Below, piece after piece: positions 33,602-43,463 of a stretch of DNA of 64,000 nt. This stretch comes from JAOUJD01 sp963841815 (GTDB taxonomy: Bacteria; Pseudomonadota; Gammaproteobacteria; Burkholderiales; Burkholderiaceae_F). Position numbers and translations under genes: made by a program. Each line of letters begins with the position of its first letter. The stretch's first letter is position 1. The stretch spans positions 1 through 64,000 of the forward strand of contig CAWJEE010000007.1 of assembly GCA_963841815.1 (NCBI GenBank), in the 5' to 3' direction. The notes below the pieces were generated by a model that saw nothing but the letters and a program-made list of their open reading frames with translations, did no database searches and was not told where the DNA came from.

Positions 33602-36109
33602 ATGGCGTTCCCCCCCAAACCAGACTCCAGCCGCACGGGCGGCGAGGCATTCCACGTCAGCCCATCGCATGCGTCGGCGTTGCTGCGCTCGGCGATGGCG
33701 ATCGCGTCGGAACTGATCGGGGCATCGTTCCCGGCGATGGTCCGGGGACTGATCGGCGTGGCGGGCAGCAAGGCGGACTCCGATGCCGGTGCGCTGCTGG
33801 TGCAGCGTCACCTCGCCGCGCGCTCCGCGGAAGTGCAGCGGGCGTTCCTCAGCCGGCTGCAGGAGGCGCAGGACCAGAACCTTACCGACCTGACGTCTTC
33901 GCGCAGGGCCGGATCTTCGCTGGCGCTCGATGCCGAAACGCTGTCGCTGGTCGATTCGGTCTCGGTCGATAGCTCCACCGTGGTCGACCGTCACGCGAAC
34001 AAGGTCGCGGGGCTCATCGAACAGCCGGTGAGCGACCTGAACGTCGTCGTCGGCGCGCTGCTGGATCGCCCTTCCTTGCGGACCTCCGAAAACCCCCTGG
34101 GCCCTTATGTCTACGTGCGGGCGCTGATGAGCGCGGCCGAAGACACCAATCTCGGCAAGCAGGCGTTCGAGAGCTTCCTGGGACTGTTCCAGAAGCCGCT
34201 GGCGGAAGAACTCGGCAATGTCGCGCGACAACTGCTCGAGCACTTCGTCCGGCACGGGGTCGACGTGCGCGCAATTCGCCGCTCAATGGCGATTCCGCGG
34301 ACCAGCTGGAGCGCTACGCAGGTTGGCGGCAACACGCTGATGGGTGGCAACACCCTGACGGGCGGCCACACGCGGCCGGGCGCATTGGGTGGATCGTTCG
34401 CGGGCGGCCGCGACGGGACGGTCGAGGGGCCGGCTACGAGCGTTCAAGCGGGTGCTGGCGGCGGCTCGTCGGGAAACACGGCCTTCCGCGATACGACGGC
34501 CGGTGGCGCGCGGTCTGGCGCGACCTCCGGCGGAGGATCGTCCGGCATGCTGTCGGCGAGCGAGGCGTCCGAGTTTCTTGGCGGACTGCTGACCCAGCTC
34601 CAGTCCAACGTTCGCGGTTCGCGCCAGCAGTCGCTGCCCGCCGTTGGCCCGGCGCCGAGGCAGTTGCTCCAGTCGATCGGGGAGTTCCAGCGGCACGACC
34701 TGCCGGGCCCGGCTTCCGAGGCGGACTTCTCCGCGATGCCGTCGCCGGAGTCGGTCGTTGCCTTTCGCCAGGAACTGATCACGAAGTCGACGCGGACCGT
34801 CGACAAGCTCACGATCGAACTGGTCGGCATGCTGTTCGACCACGTGATGCAGGACAAGCAGGTCCCGGCGGATATCAAGGCGCGGCTGTCGCGACTGCAG
34901 TTCCCGGTGCTGAAGGCCGCGCTGGTGGACGCCGCGTTCTTCGCGTCGAGCGCGCACCCGGCGCGCAGGCTCATCGACCGCATCGCGGGCACATCGGCGG
35001 GCTGGGAGCCGTACGGCGACGACAACCAGCGCTACCTGAAGGAGATCGATCGCCTCGTCACCGACATCCTCAGGAATTTCGAAACCGACGTCGGCGTGTT
35101 CGAGCGCCTGTACGGCGAGTTCGACAAGTTCGTCTCGGACATCCAGCCGGAGGGCAACGACCCGGTCGCTCGCGCCAAGAAGGCGCTCGAGGCCGCCGAG
35201 AAGCACGAGGTCCTGATGATCAACACGACGATCCAGGTCCGTCGCGCGTTCGAGCGCGTCTTCCTCGAGCCGTACATGAAGGAGTTCCTGCTCGGCCCGT
35301 GGGTCAAGGTGCTGGTCGCGGCTGCCGTGCGCAACGAAGCTCAGCCGGGATTCGCGCAGGCATTCCGGGACGTCATCCACGAACTCGTGTGGTCGGTGCA
35401 GCCGAAAGCCAGCAACGAGGACCGCAGCCGCCTGGTGAAACTGATCCCGGGCGTGGTGCGGGTGGTGCGGGACGGGTTCGGGCTGATCAACATGCCCGAG
35501 CGCGAACGCGACGAGTTCTTCAAGCGCCTGATGGAATCCCACGCGATGGCGGTCAAGCCGGTCGACCAGGCGACCTACATCAGTTCGAGCCTGATGGCGT
35601 CCGATCTGCGCGTGCAGATCGACCAGATGCAGCTCTCGGCCGCCTTCCCGGTGGCCACGGTGCCCGGCGGCATCCACGTGTCGACCGGGCTCATCATGCG
35701 GCATGCGAAGGAGCACGACGCCGACATCGTCGTGCCGGACGCGGCGACCGACATCGCCAGGCTCGATCCCGTGCAGGACGCGCAGATCCAGGAGGAAGTC
35801 GGTCGCTGGCAGCGCGGGGCATGGTTCAAGCTGTGGACCGGGACGGAGTTCCAGCAGGTCAAGCTGCGCTGGATGAGTCCGCTGCGCACGCTGTTCCTGT
35901 TCTCGGGCGAGCACAACCAGAAGGCCCACGTGCTGTCCGCGGACACGCTGAAGTCCTACCTCGCGCGCAAGTACATCGAGCCGATGGAGAGCGTCCCGCT
36001 GATGAAGCGCGCGGTCGACGCGGTGGTCGCCGACTTCGACGGTTCGCCGGACCGGGCCAAGGAGCTCGCGAACCGGTATGCCGCGTCCAAGCCTGCCGCG
36101 ACCCGTTGA
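33602..36109 (+). CDS. DUF1631 family protein, second copy
   Basis: An 835-residue paralogue of the protein at 30.2 kb. The conserved core matches it position by position: VDKLTIELVGMLFDHVMQDK, LSRLQFPVLKAALVDAAFF, ARRLIDRIAGTSAGWEP, FLEPYMKEFLLGPWVKVLVA, WFKLWTGTEFQQVKLRWMSP and a FLFSGEHNQKAHVLS beta end. Instead of the Ala-rich linker it has a Gly/Thr/Ser-rich stretch (about 240-320) containing three tandem GG-(N/H)-T repeats. Helical elsewhere, no signal peptide. Function is unknown. It has its own promoter and the ATPase gene follows 4 bases after the stop, which suggests a joint function with that ATPase. Confidence 0.82.
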   Translation: MAFPPKPDSSRTGGEAFHVSPSHASALLRSAMAIASELIGASFPAMVRGLIGVAGSKADSDAGALLVQRHLAARSAEVQRAFLSRLQEAQDQNLTDLTSSRRAGSSLALDAETLSLVDSVSVDSSTVVDRHANKVAGLIEQPVSDLNVVVGALLDRPSLRTSENPLGPYVYVRALMSAAEDTNLGKQAFESFLGLFQKPLAEELGNVARQLLEHFVRHGVDVRAIRRSMAIPRTSWSATQVGGNTLMGGNTLTGGHTRPGALGGSFAGGRDGTVEGPATSVQAGAGGGSSGNTAFRDTTAGGARSGATSGGGSSGMLSASEASEFLGGLLTQLQSNVRGSRQQSLPAVGPAPRQLLQSIGEFQRHDLPGPASEADFSAMPSPESVVAFRQELITKSTRTVDKLTIELVGMLFDHVMQDKQVPADIKARLSRLQFPVLKAALVDAAFFASSAHPARRLIDRIAGTSAGWEPYGDDNQRYLKEIDRLVTDILRNFETDVGVFERLYGEFDKFVSDIQPEGNDPVARAKKALEAAEKHEVLMINTTIQVRRAFERVFLEPYMKEFLLGPWVKVLVAAAVRNEAQPGFAQAFRDVIHELVWSVQPKASNEDRSRLVKLIPGVVRVVRDGFGLINMPERERDEFFKRLMESHAMAVKPVDQATYISSSLMASDLRVQIDQMQLSAAFPVATVPGGIHVSTGLIMRHAKEHDADIVVPDAATDIARLDPVQDAQIQEEVGRWQRGAWFKLWTGTEFQQVKLRWMSPLRTLFLFSGEHNQKAHVLSADTLKSYLARKYIEPMESVPLMKRAVDAVVADFDGSPDRAKELANRYAASKPAATR
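34325..34378 (+). repeat. Three tandem 18-bp in-frame repeats inside the second DUF1631 gene
   Basis: Units at 34325-34342, 34343-34360 and 34361-34378 encode GGNTLM, GGNTLT and GGHTRP. Units 1 and 2 are nearly identical and the third has diverged. They sit at the start of the Gly-rich linker. Confidence 0.7.
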
Positions 36110-36113
36110 ACCG

Positions 36114-37952
<1,839 letters not shown>

Positions 37953-37991
37953 ACTCGCGGATTGCCGTGCGCCGCTGCCGCGACAGGCCCG

Positions 37992-39164
37992 TCACTTCGT
38001 CAGCTGCCGCATCGCCCGCGTCAGCCCCTCGAGCGTCAGCGGGAACATCTTGCCGCCAGCGAGCTGACGGATGACCGAAACCGACTGACGGTACTGCCAA
38101 AGGCCTTCCGGCTCGGGGTTGATCCACACCGACTTCGGAAAGGTGTGGAAGAAGCGCTGCAGCCAGACCGCGCCCGCCTCCTCGTTGTTGTACTCGACCG
38201 AGCCGCCGGGCTGGAGCACCTCGTACGGGCTCATCGTGGCGTCGCCGACGAAGATCAGCTTCCAGTCGTGCGGGTACTTCCGGATCACGTCCCAGGTCGC
38301 GAAGCGCTCGGTGTAGCGCCGGCGGTTGTTGCGCCACAGGAACTCGTACACGCAGTTGTGGAAGTAGTAGAACTCGAGGTGCTTGAACTCGCTCTTCGCG
38401 GCGGAGAAGAGTTCCTCGGTGCGCCTGATGTGCTCGTCCATCGTGCCGCCGACGTCGAGCAGCATCAGGACCTTTACCGTGTTGTGGCGCTCGGGCACCA
38501 GCTTGAGGTCGAGCCAGCCCGCGTTCTTCGCGGTGGACTCGATCGTGTCGTGCAGGTCGAGTTCGAGGTCCGCGCCCTCGCGCGCGAAGCGCCGCAGGCG
38601 GCGCAGGGCGACCTTGATGTTGCGGGTGCCGAGCTCGACGCTGTCGTCGTAGTCGCGGTAGCCGCGCATCTCCCACACCTTGACGGCCGACTTGCCGCCC
38701 TTGCTGGGGCCGCCGACGCGGATGCCCTCCGGGTGCGCGCCGCCGTGGCCGAACGGCGAGGTGCCACCCGAGCCGATCCAGCGGTTGCCGCCGTGGTGCG
38801 CGCCGTCCTGCTCCTCGAGGCGCTTCCTGAACTCCTCCATCAGCCGGTCCCAGCCGAGCCTCTCGAGCTTCGCGATTTCCTCCGGCGAGAAGGCGCGTTC
38901 GAGCACCTGCTTGAACCACTCCTCGGGGATCTCCTTCGCGAAGTCGAGATGCGTCGTCACGCCGCGAAAGTACTCGCCGAACGCGCGGTCGAACTTGTCG
39001 AACTGGGTCTCGTCCTTGACCAGCGCGGCGCGCGACAGGTAATAGAACTCGTCGATCGACGGCCCGATCACGTCGCGCCGGATCGCCTCGAGCAGCGTCA
39101 GCAGCTCGTTGATCGAGACCTTGAGCTTCGCCGCGCGCAGGTGGAAGAAGAAGTCGATCAGCAT
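37992..39164 (-). CDS. VWA domain protein, CoxE-like
   Basis: A 390-residue cytosolic protein of the CoxE/VWA family that works with MoxR-type AAA ATPases as a chaperone-like pair for metalloenzyme maturation or envelope functions. The N-terminal helical region (MLIDFFFHLRAAKLKVSINE) is typical; the VWA metal-ion site is seen as MLLDVGGTMDEH (D-x-G-x-T, about residue 235) with later KLIFVGDATMSPYE. A Gly/His-rich linker lies at about 125-160. The stop is 38 bases from the convergent ATPase gene. It is the last gene of the unit MoxR, GNAT, VWA. Confidence 0.88.
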   Translation of the reverse strand: MLIDFFFHLRAAKLKVSINELLTLLEAIRRDVIGPSIDEFYYLSRAALVKDETQFDKFDRAFGEYFRGVTTHLDFAKEIPEEWFKQVLERAFSPEEIAKLERLGWDRLMEEFRKRLEEQDGAHHGGNRWIGSGGTSPFGHGGAHPEGIRVGGPSKGGKSAVKVWEMRGYRDYDDSVELGTRNIKVALRRLRRFAREGADLELDLHDTIESTAKNAGWLDLKLVPERHNTVKVLMLLDVGGTMDEHIRRTEELFSAAKSEFKHLEFYYFHNCVYEFLWRNNRRRYTERFATWDVIRKYPHDWKLIFVGDATMSPYEVLQPGGSVEYNNEEAGAVWLQRFFHTFPKSVWINPEPEGLWQYRQSVSVIRQLAGGKMFPLTLEGLTRAMRQLTK

Positions 39165-39167
39165 GCT

Positions 39168-39770
39168 TCACGTGCCTCGCGCGTGCCGCGCGAGCCGCAT
39201 CTCGAGGTGGCGCCGCACGTCGCGCCACTCGGCGGCCAGGATGCTGTACATCACGGTGTCGCGCACGGTGCCGTCGCGGCGCGGAGCGTGGTGGCGGATG
39301 ACGCCGTCCTTCTTCGCGCCCAGCGCCTCGATCGCCTTCTGCGAGGCAAAGTTGAAGTTGTCGGTCCGCAGTCCGACGACGCCGCAGCCGAGCAGGTCGA
39401 AGGCGTGGCCGAGCAGCAGCAGCTTGCAGGCGGTGTTGACGTGGCTCTTCTGCCAGCGGCGCGCGTACCACGTGTACCCGATCTCGACGCGTCCGGCGGC
39501 CGGGACGATGTCGTGGTACCGCGTGCTGCCGGCGATCAGCCCGGTCGCGAGTTCCCGCACGGCCCACGGCAGCATGTGGCCGGCTTCCTGGCCGGCCAGC
39601 GCGGCCGAGATGTACGCGTGCGCCTGGTCGGGCTCGGGCACCGACGTGAACCAGAGCTTCCAGAGTTCGCCGTCCTGCGCGGCCGCCACCAGGCCGTCGT
39701 GGTGCTCCCGCGTCAGCGGCTCGAGCCGCACGCCATGGCCCTCGAGCGTGATCGGCGAAGGCGTGTCCAT
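39168..39770 (-). CDS. GNAT family N-acetyltransferase (RimJ/RimL-like)
   Basis: Transfers an acetyl group from acetyl-CoA to an amine or protein N-terminus; the target is unknown. The 200 residues contain GVRLEPLTREHHDGL, the RimL-type EIGYTWYARRWQKSHVN, and LRTDNFNFASQKAIEALGAKKDG (conserved Asn and acetyl-CoA region). It lies 4 bases after the MoxR gene and 3 bases before the VWA gene, so it is translated within that operon. This insertion of an acetyltransferase between partners is noteworthy. Confidence 0.88.
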   Translation of the reverse strand: MDTPSPITLEGHGVRLEPLTREHHDGLVAAAQDGELWKLWFTSVPEPDQAHAYISAALAGQEAGHMLPWAVRELATGLIAGSTRYHDIVPAAGRVEIGYTWYARRWQKSHVNTACKLLLLGHAFDLLGCGVVGLRTDNFNFASQKAIEALGAKKDGVIRHHAPRRDGTVRDTVMYSILAAEWRDVRRHLEMRLARHARGT

Positions 39771-39774
39771 CGCG

Positions 39775-40620
39775 TCAGCGGTTGTTGCGCGCCATGAAGA
39801 CCAGCCGCTCGAACAGGTGCATGTCCTGCTCGTTCTTCAGCAGCGCGCCGGCGAGCGGCGGCACCGCGAGCTTGTCGTCCTTCGAGCGCAGCACGTCCGG
39901 CGGGATCTGCTCGGCGACCAGCAGCTTCAGCCAGTCGAGCAGTTCCGACGTCGACGGCTTCTTCTTCAGTCCCGGCAGGTCGCGCACGCCGAAGAACACC
40001 GCCAGCGCGTTCTGCAGCAGTTCCTTGCGCAGGCCGGGGAAGTGGACGTCGACGATGGACTGCATCGTGTCCTTGTCGGGGAACTTGATGTAGTGGAAGA
40101 AGCAGCGCCGCAGGAACGCGTCGGGCAACTCCTTCTCGTTGTTCGACGTGATCACCACGAGCGGCCGGTGGCGCGCCCTGACGGTCTGCCGCGTCTCGTA
40201 GACGAAGAATTCCATGCGGTCGAGTTCCCGCAGAAGGTCGTTCGGGAACTCGATGTCGGCCTTGTCGATCTCGTCGATCAGCAGCACCGCCGGCTCGGGC
40301 GTGTCGAAGGCCTGCCACAGCACGCCCTTGACGATGTAGTTCTCGATCGCCTGCACGCGCGCGTCGCCGAGCTGCGAATCGCGCAGGCGCGACACCGCGT
40401 CGTACTCATACAGGCCCTGCTGCGCCTTCGTGGTCGACTTGATGTGCCACGCCAGCAGCGGCATGCCCAGCGCCGCGGCGACTTCCTCGGCCAGCATGGT
40501 CTTGCCCGTGCCCGGCTCGCCCTTGATCAGCAGCGGGCGCTGCAGGGTCAGGGCGGCGTTGACGGCGAGTTTGAGGTCGTCGGTGGCGACGTATGTGCTG
40601 GAACCTTCGAAGCGGGGCAT
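39775..40620 (-). CDS. MoxR-family AAA ATPase
   Basis: A AAA+ ATPase that acts with VWA proteins. The motifs are Walker A GEPGTGKT (about residue 36), Walker B VLLIDEIDKAD, sensor-1 VVITSNNEKELPDAFLRRCFF and the arginine finger LRRC. The product is 281 residues from MPRFEGSSTYVATDDL at 40620. In-frame upstream Mets (40638 and 40701) extend into the region before the cytochrome promoter and are disfavoured, though no strong SD is visible for any. First gene of the MoxR / GNAT / VWA operon. Confidence 0.88.
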   Translation of the reverse strand: MPRFEGSSTYVATDDLKLAVNAALTLQRPLLIKGEPGTGKTMLAEEVAAALGMPLLAWHIKSTTKAQQGLYEYDAVSRLRDSQLGDARVQAIENYIVKGVLWQAFDTPEPAVLLIDEIDKADIEFPNDLLRELDRMEFFVYETRQTVRARHRPLVVITSNNEKELPDAFLRRCFFHYIKFPDKDTMQSIVDVHFPGLRKELLQNALAVFFGVRDLPGLKKKPSTSELLDWLKLLVAEQIPPDVLRSKDDKLAVPPLAGALLKNEQDMHLFERLVFMARNNR

Positions 40621-40734
40621 CGGGGACACTCGGGCCATTCGGGAGGGGGCTGCCAGGGGCCGAACGAGTATACGCATCGGTTCTTTTCGGCTGCGGCGCA
40701 TGGGCCAGCGGGTGCCCCAGGCGAACCACTCCGT

Positions 40735-40740
40735 TACAAT
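40735..40740 (+). promoter_or_regulatory. Putative -10 box upstream of the cytochrome c pair
   Basis: TACAAT followed by CGCGCG, about 92 bases before the first cytochrome start. The same TACAATCGC-type context recurs before several genes in this window (1084, 9563, 12559). No convincing -35. Confidence 0.35.
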
Positions 40741-40831
40741 CGCGCGCTGTTTTACGGGGAGGCAGCGGGGCGCCAGCCCGCGCGGCAGTCACCACAACCA
40801 AGAGACTCAACCTCCAACACGGATCATCCGG

Positions 40832-41167
40832 ATGAAACTTTCCCGAATCCTGCTGCTCGCGACGGCCGCGACGATGTCGTTCGCCGCAGTGGCACAAGAC
40901 AAGAAGGCCGCCGCGCCGGCCAGCACGGCCGAAGCGCCGGTGTCGACTTGCATCGGCTGCCACTCCATCCCCGGGTACCAGGCCTCGTTCCCGCAGGTCT
41001 ACCGGGTGCCGAAGATCGGCGGCCAGTCGCCGCAGTACATCGAAGCGGCGCTGAAGGCGTACCGCCAGGGCGACCGCAAGCATCCGACGATGATCGGCGT
41101 GGCCAAGGGCCTGACCGACGACGAGATCGCGTCCGTGGCGGCGTACTACGCCCAGCGTGGCCGCTAA
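40832..41167 (+). CDS. Periplasmic c-type cytochrome
   Basis: A small class I cytochrome c: Sec signal peptide MKLSRILLLATAATMSFAAV with cleavage near AVAQ-D, then the haem motif CIGCH (about residue 46) and a distal Met in KHPTMIGVAKGL. 111 residues. Resembles one half of cytochrome c4/c553-type electron carriers. ATG 40832 is chosen because it begins the signal peptide. Stands 16 bases upstream of a second cytochrome and probably forms a pair for respiratory electron transfer. Confidence 0.88.
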   Translation: MKLSRILLLATAATMSFAAVAQDKKAAAPASTAEAPVSTCIGCHSIPGYQASFPQVYRVPKIGGQSPQYIEAALKAYRQGDRKHPTMIGVAKGLTDDEIASVAAYYAQRGR

Positions 41168-41183
41168 CCCGGGAGCGAAACCG

Positions 41184-41510
41184 ATGAAACGCAGCCTGAT
41201 CATCTTCGTGCTGGCAGTCGCAGCGCAGTCGGCGATTGCCGCGGATGCCAAGAAGGGCGAGCAGCTGGCGCAGCAGCAGTGCGCCGCCTGCCACGGCAAG
41301 GACTTCGTCACCGCCGTCGATCCGACTTATCCGAAGCTTGCCGGCCAATACATCGATTACCTGGAAAAGGCGCTGCGCGACTACCAGACCGGTGCGCGCA
41401 AGAACGCCATCATGGCGGGCCTTGCCAAGCCGCTGTCGCGCGACGACATCCGCAACCTGGCAGCCTACCTGTCGAGCCTGCCCGGCCCGTTGAACAACGA
41501 AAAACGCTGA
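41184..41510 (+). CDS. Periplasmic c-type cytochrome (c553/c4-like)
   Basis: A second mono-haem cytochrome: signal peptide MKRSLIIFVLAVAAQSAIAA, haem motif CAACH (about residue 39), the axial Met in KNAIMAGLAKPLS, and the family end DIRNLAAYLSSLPGPL. 108 residues. GGGAGCG upstream of the ATG. Together with its neighbour it likely relays electrons to a terminal oxidase; a terminator follows. Confidence 0.9.
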   Translation: MKRSLIIFVLAVAAQSAIAADAKKGEQLAQQQCAACHGKDFVTAVDPTYPKLAGQYIDYLEKALRDYQTGARKNAIMAGLAKPLSRDDIRNLAAYLSSLPGPLNNEKR

Positions 41511-41538
41511 GCGCGGGACGCCGTACGGTCGGGACCAA

Positions 41539-41563
41539 CGGGCCGCAAGGCCCGCTTTCCTTT
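41539..41563 (+). terminator. Terminator after the cytochrome pair
   Basis: CGGGCC (41539-41544), loop GCAA, GGCCCG (41549-41554), then CTTTCCTTT. Lies between the cytochromes and the convergent DUF1841 gene; the imperfect T tract may act in both directions. Confidence 0.6.
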
Positions 41564-41571
41564 GGTGCGGC

Positions 41572-42018
41572 TCAGTCGGCGCTGGCCTGGCGCTCGAGGC
41601 AGTCGAGGTAGCGCGCCGTCATTTCGTCCGGCGGCAGGGGTGAGCCCGTCCGCTGCGCGGCCCACACAACCTCGCCGAGGCAGTCCATCACCGCATGGGC
41701 CGCGGCGTGTTCGCCGCCGCGTCGCTCGACCAGCCTGCGGTACACGGCCCCGATGCCTGGCGGCTGATCCACGGACAACTGCTCCGCGATCGCGAGGTGC
41801 ATCGACAGGTGCAGGAAAGGATTGGTCCGCCCTTCGTCGACGCTGTAGTCCCGGGCGACCGCCGCCGCGGAGTCGGCCAGCGCGTCGTGGTACTCGGGAT
41901 GCTGGCGTATCCAGTCGACGGCGATCGCTTCCAGCGGCGTCAGCACGCTGCCGCCGCGGTGCTTGCTCCACGCGTCGCAGAAGAAGCGCCGGACCTCGTC
42001 CTTCGATGGATTGAACAT
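41572..42018 (-). CDS. DUF1841 family protein
   Basis: A 148-residue soluble protein of unknown function restricted mainly to beta- and gammaproteobacteria. Motifs: FNPSKDEVRRFFCDAWSKHR at the start, LTPLEAIAVDWIRQHPEYH, NPFLHLSMHLAIAEQL and AVMDCLGEVVWAAQR. Commonly located next to nth, as here (7 bases after the nth stop), so probably co-transcribed with nth and rsxB. Confidence 0.9.
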   Translation of the reverse strand: MFNPSKDEVRRFFCDAWSKHRGGSVLTPLEAIAVDWIRQHPEYHDALADSAAAVARDYSVDEGRTNPFLHLSMHLAIAEQLSVDQPPGIGAVYRRLVERRGGEHAAAHAVMDCLGEVVWAAQRTGSPLPPDEMTARYLDCLERQASAD

Positions 42019-42025
42019 CGTCGGC

Positions 42026-42709
42026 CTATTCGTCCGCCGCGGACGGGCCCGGCAACAGGCGCGCCTGCGCCCGTGGCGCGGGCGTCTTCGGCTTGTACTC
42101 GCACCACGCGGCGATCGGGCAGCGCCAGCACTCGGGCGTGCGCGCCTTGCAGATGTAACGGCCGTGCAGGATCAGCCAGTGGTGCGCGTCCTTCCTGAAC
42201 TCGTCCGGCGTGAATTTCGCGAGCCGCGCCTCGACCTCGTCGACCGTGGCGCCGGGCGCGAGGTTGATGCGGTTCGACACGCGAAAGATGTGCGTGTCGA
42301 CGGCGATCGTCGGCTGGCCGAAGGCGGTGTTCAGGACGACGTTCGCCGTCTTGCGGCCGACGCCGGGCAGCGCCTCGAGGGCTTCGCGCTCGCGCGGCAC
42401 CTCGCCCCCGTGGCGCTCGAGCAGCAGCCGGGACAGCCCGATGACGTTGCGCGCCTTGGTGCGGTAGAGGCCGATCGTCCTGATGTACTCGGCGAGTTTC
42501 TCCTCGCCGAGCCCGACGATCGCCGCCGGCGTGCTGGCGACCCTGTAGAGCACTCGAGTGGCGGCGTTCACGCTCTTGTCGGTCGCCTGCGCGGACAGCA
42601 CGACGGCCACCAGCAGTTCGAACGGCGTGGAGAACTCGAGCTCGGTGGTCGGGTGCGGATTCAGTTCGCGCAGCGTCTCGTAGATCGCGCGCCGCTTTGC
42701 GGGGTTCAT
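42026..42709 (-). CDS. nth: Endonuclease III
   Basis: A base-excision DNA glycosylase/AP lyase for oxidised pyrimidines. The 227 residues start MNPAKRRAIYETLRELNPHP; the helix-hairpin-helix and catalytic Lys are in LPGVGRKTANVVLNTAF, the catalytic Asp in AVDTHIFRVSNR, and the [4Fe-4S] cysteines in C-x6-C-x2-C-x5-C (CKARTPECWRCPIAAWC). ATG 42709 overlaps the rsxB stop (ATGA). Because of an indel in rsxB the raw sequence reads rsxB and nth as one long frame, but nth has its own start and full length. Confidence 0.95.
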   Translation of the reverse strand: MNPAKRRAIYETLRELNPHPTTELEFSTPFELLVAVVLSAQATDKSVNAATRVLYRVASTPAAIVGLGEEKLAEYIRTIGLYRTKARNVIGLSRLLLERHGGEVPREREALEALPGVGRKTANVVLNTAFGQPTIAVDTHIFRVSNRINLAPGATVDEVEARLAKFTPDEFRKDAHHWLILHGRYICKARTPECWRCPIAAWCEYKPKTPAPRAQARLLPGPSAADE

Positions 42710-43393
42710 TCGGAGGCGGACGGCGTGGGGGGCGTTGGGGCGGCGCGGCGGGCACGCGCCCGGGCGAGGGCGGCTTCGACGACTGACTTCCTGCGGGCGA
42801 CCTGCTCGGCCGTCAGGTCGTCGCGCGCGTCCAGTTCGGCGAGCTTGGCCACCGCCTTTCCTGCCAGGCGCCGCTCGTTGCGGTCCTGCTCGGTGGCGCG
42901 GCGCGCGTTGCGCTCGGCGTAGCGGCGCCGCGCTGCCTCGCGCCTCCGGGCGCGACCACGCACGCGGCGGCTGCACCGGGACCATCGCGATGCAGTCCAT
43001 CGGGCACGGCGGAAGGCACAGGTCGCAGCCGGTGCACTGGGACTCGATCACGGCGTGCATCTTCGTCGGCGCGCCAACGATGCAGTCCACCGGGCAGGCC
43101 TGGATGCACAGCGTGCAGCCGATGCACAACGCCTCGTCGATCACGGCCGCGGTGAGCGGCTTCTCGGCGCCGTTCGCCGGGTTCAGTGGCAGCGCGGGAC
43201 GGCGCAGCAGCGCGGCGAGTTCGGCGATGCCTGCCGCTCCGCCGGGAGGGCAGTGATTGATCGGCGCGCTCCCCGCGGCGATCGCGTCGGCATACGGGCG
43301 GCAGCCGGCGTAGCCGCACTTCGTGCACTGCGTCTGCGGCAGCAGCGCGTCGATCGCGTCGGCGAGCGGAGAGGAACAGGTCGGGGCGGTCAT
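42706..43393 (-). CDS. rsxB: Electron transport complex subunit RsxB/RnfB-like ferredoxin, frameshifted
   Basis: An iron-sulfur protein of the RnfB family, often encoded next to nth in betaproteobacteria; usually without the rest of the rnf operon and thus of uncertain electron partner. Fe-S domain CTKCGYAGCRPYADAI, then two ferredoxin motifs CIGCTLCIQACPVDC and CTGCDLCLPPCPMDC. After PRAWSR the frame breaks: one extra G (C on the coding strand) in the GGG at 42948-42950. The other frame gives the expected basic tail REAARRRYAERNARRATEQ ... KSVVEAALARAR, stop overlapping the nth ATG. No N-terminal membrane helix is seen. Confidence 0.87.
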
Positions 43394-43438
43394 GCGGCGC
43401 CCGGGGAGGAAACGGGGCGAAGCGCGATTATCGCCGAG

Positions 43439-43459
43439 GGGCGCCGTGTCGCGGCGCCC
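43439..43459 (-). terminator. Hairpin downstream of phaZ
   Basis: An 8-bp stem GGGCGCCG / CGGCGCCC with a 5-base loop just past the phaZ stop. No T tract on the phaZ strand, so only a possible terminator. Confidence 0.3.
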
Positions 43460-43463
43460 GGGT

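Noticed and set aside
34325..34378. Tandem 18-bp repeats as a CRISPR array
   Set aside because: Units are contiguous without spacers, in frame, and part of a Gly-rich protein linker.
42026..43393. Apparent RsxB-endonuclease III fusion protein
   Set aside because: The joining segment is out-of-frame text. An extra base in a GGG run explains it; the true RsxB tail and an ATGA overlap with nth are present in the next frame.
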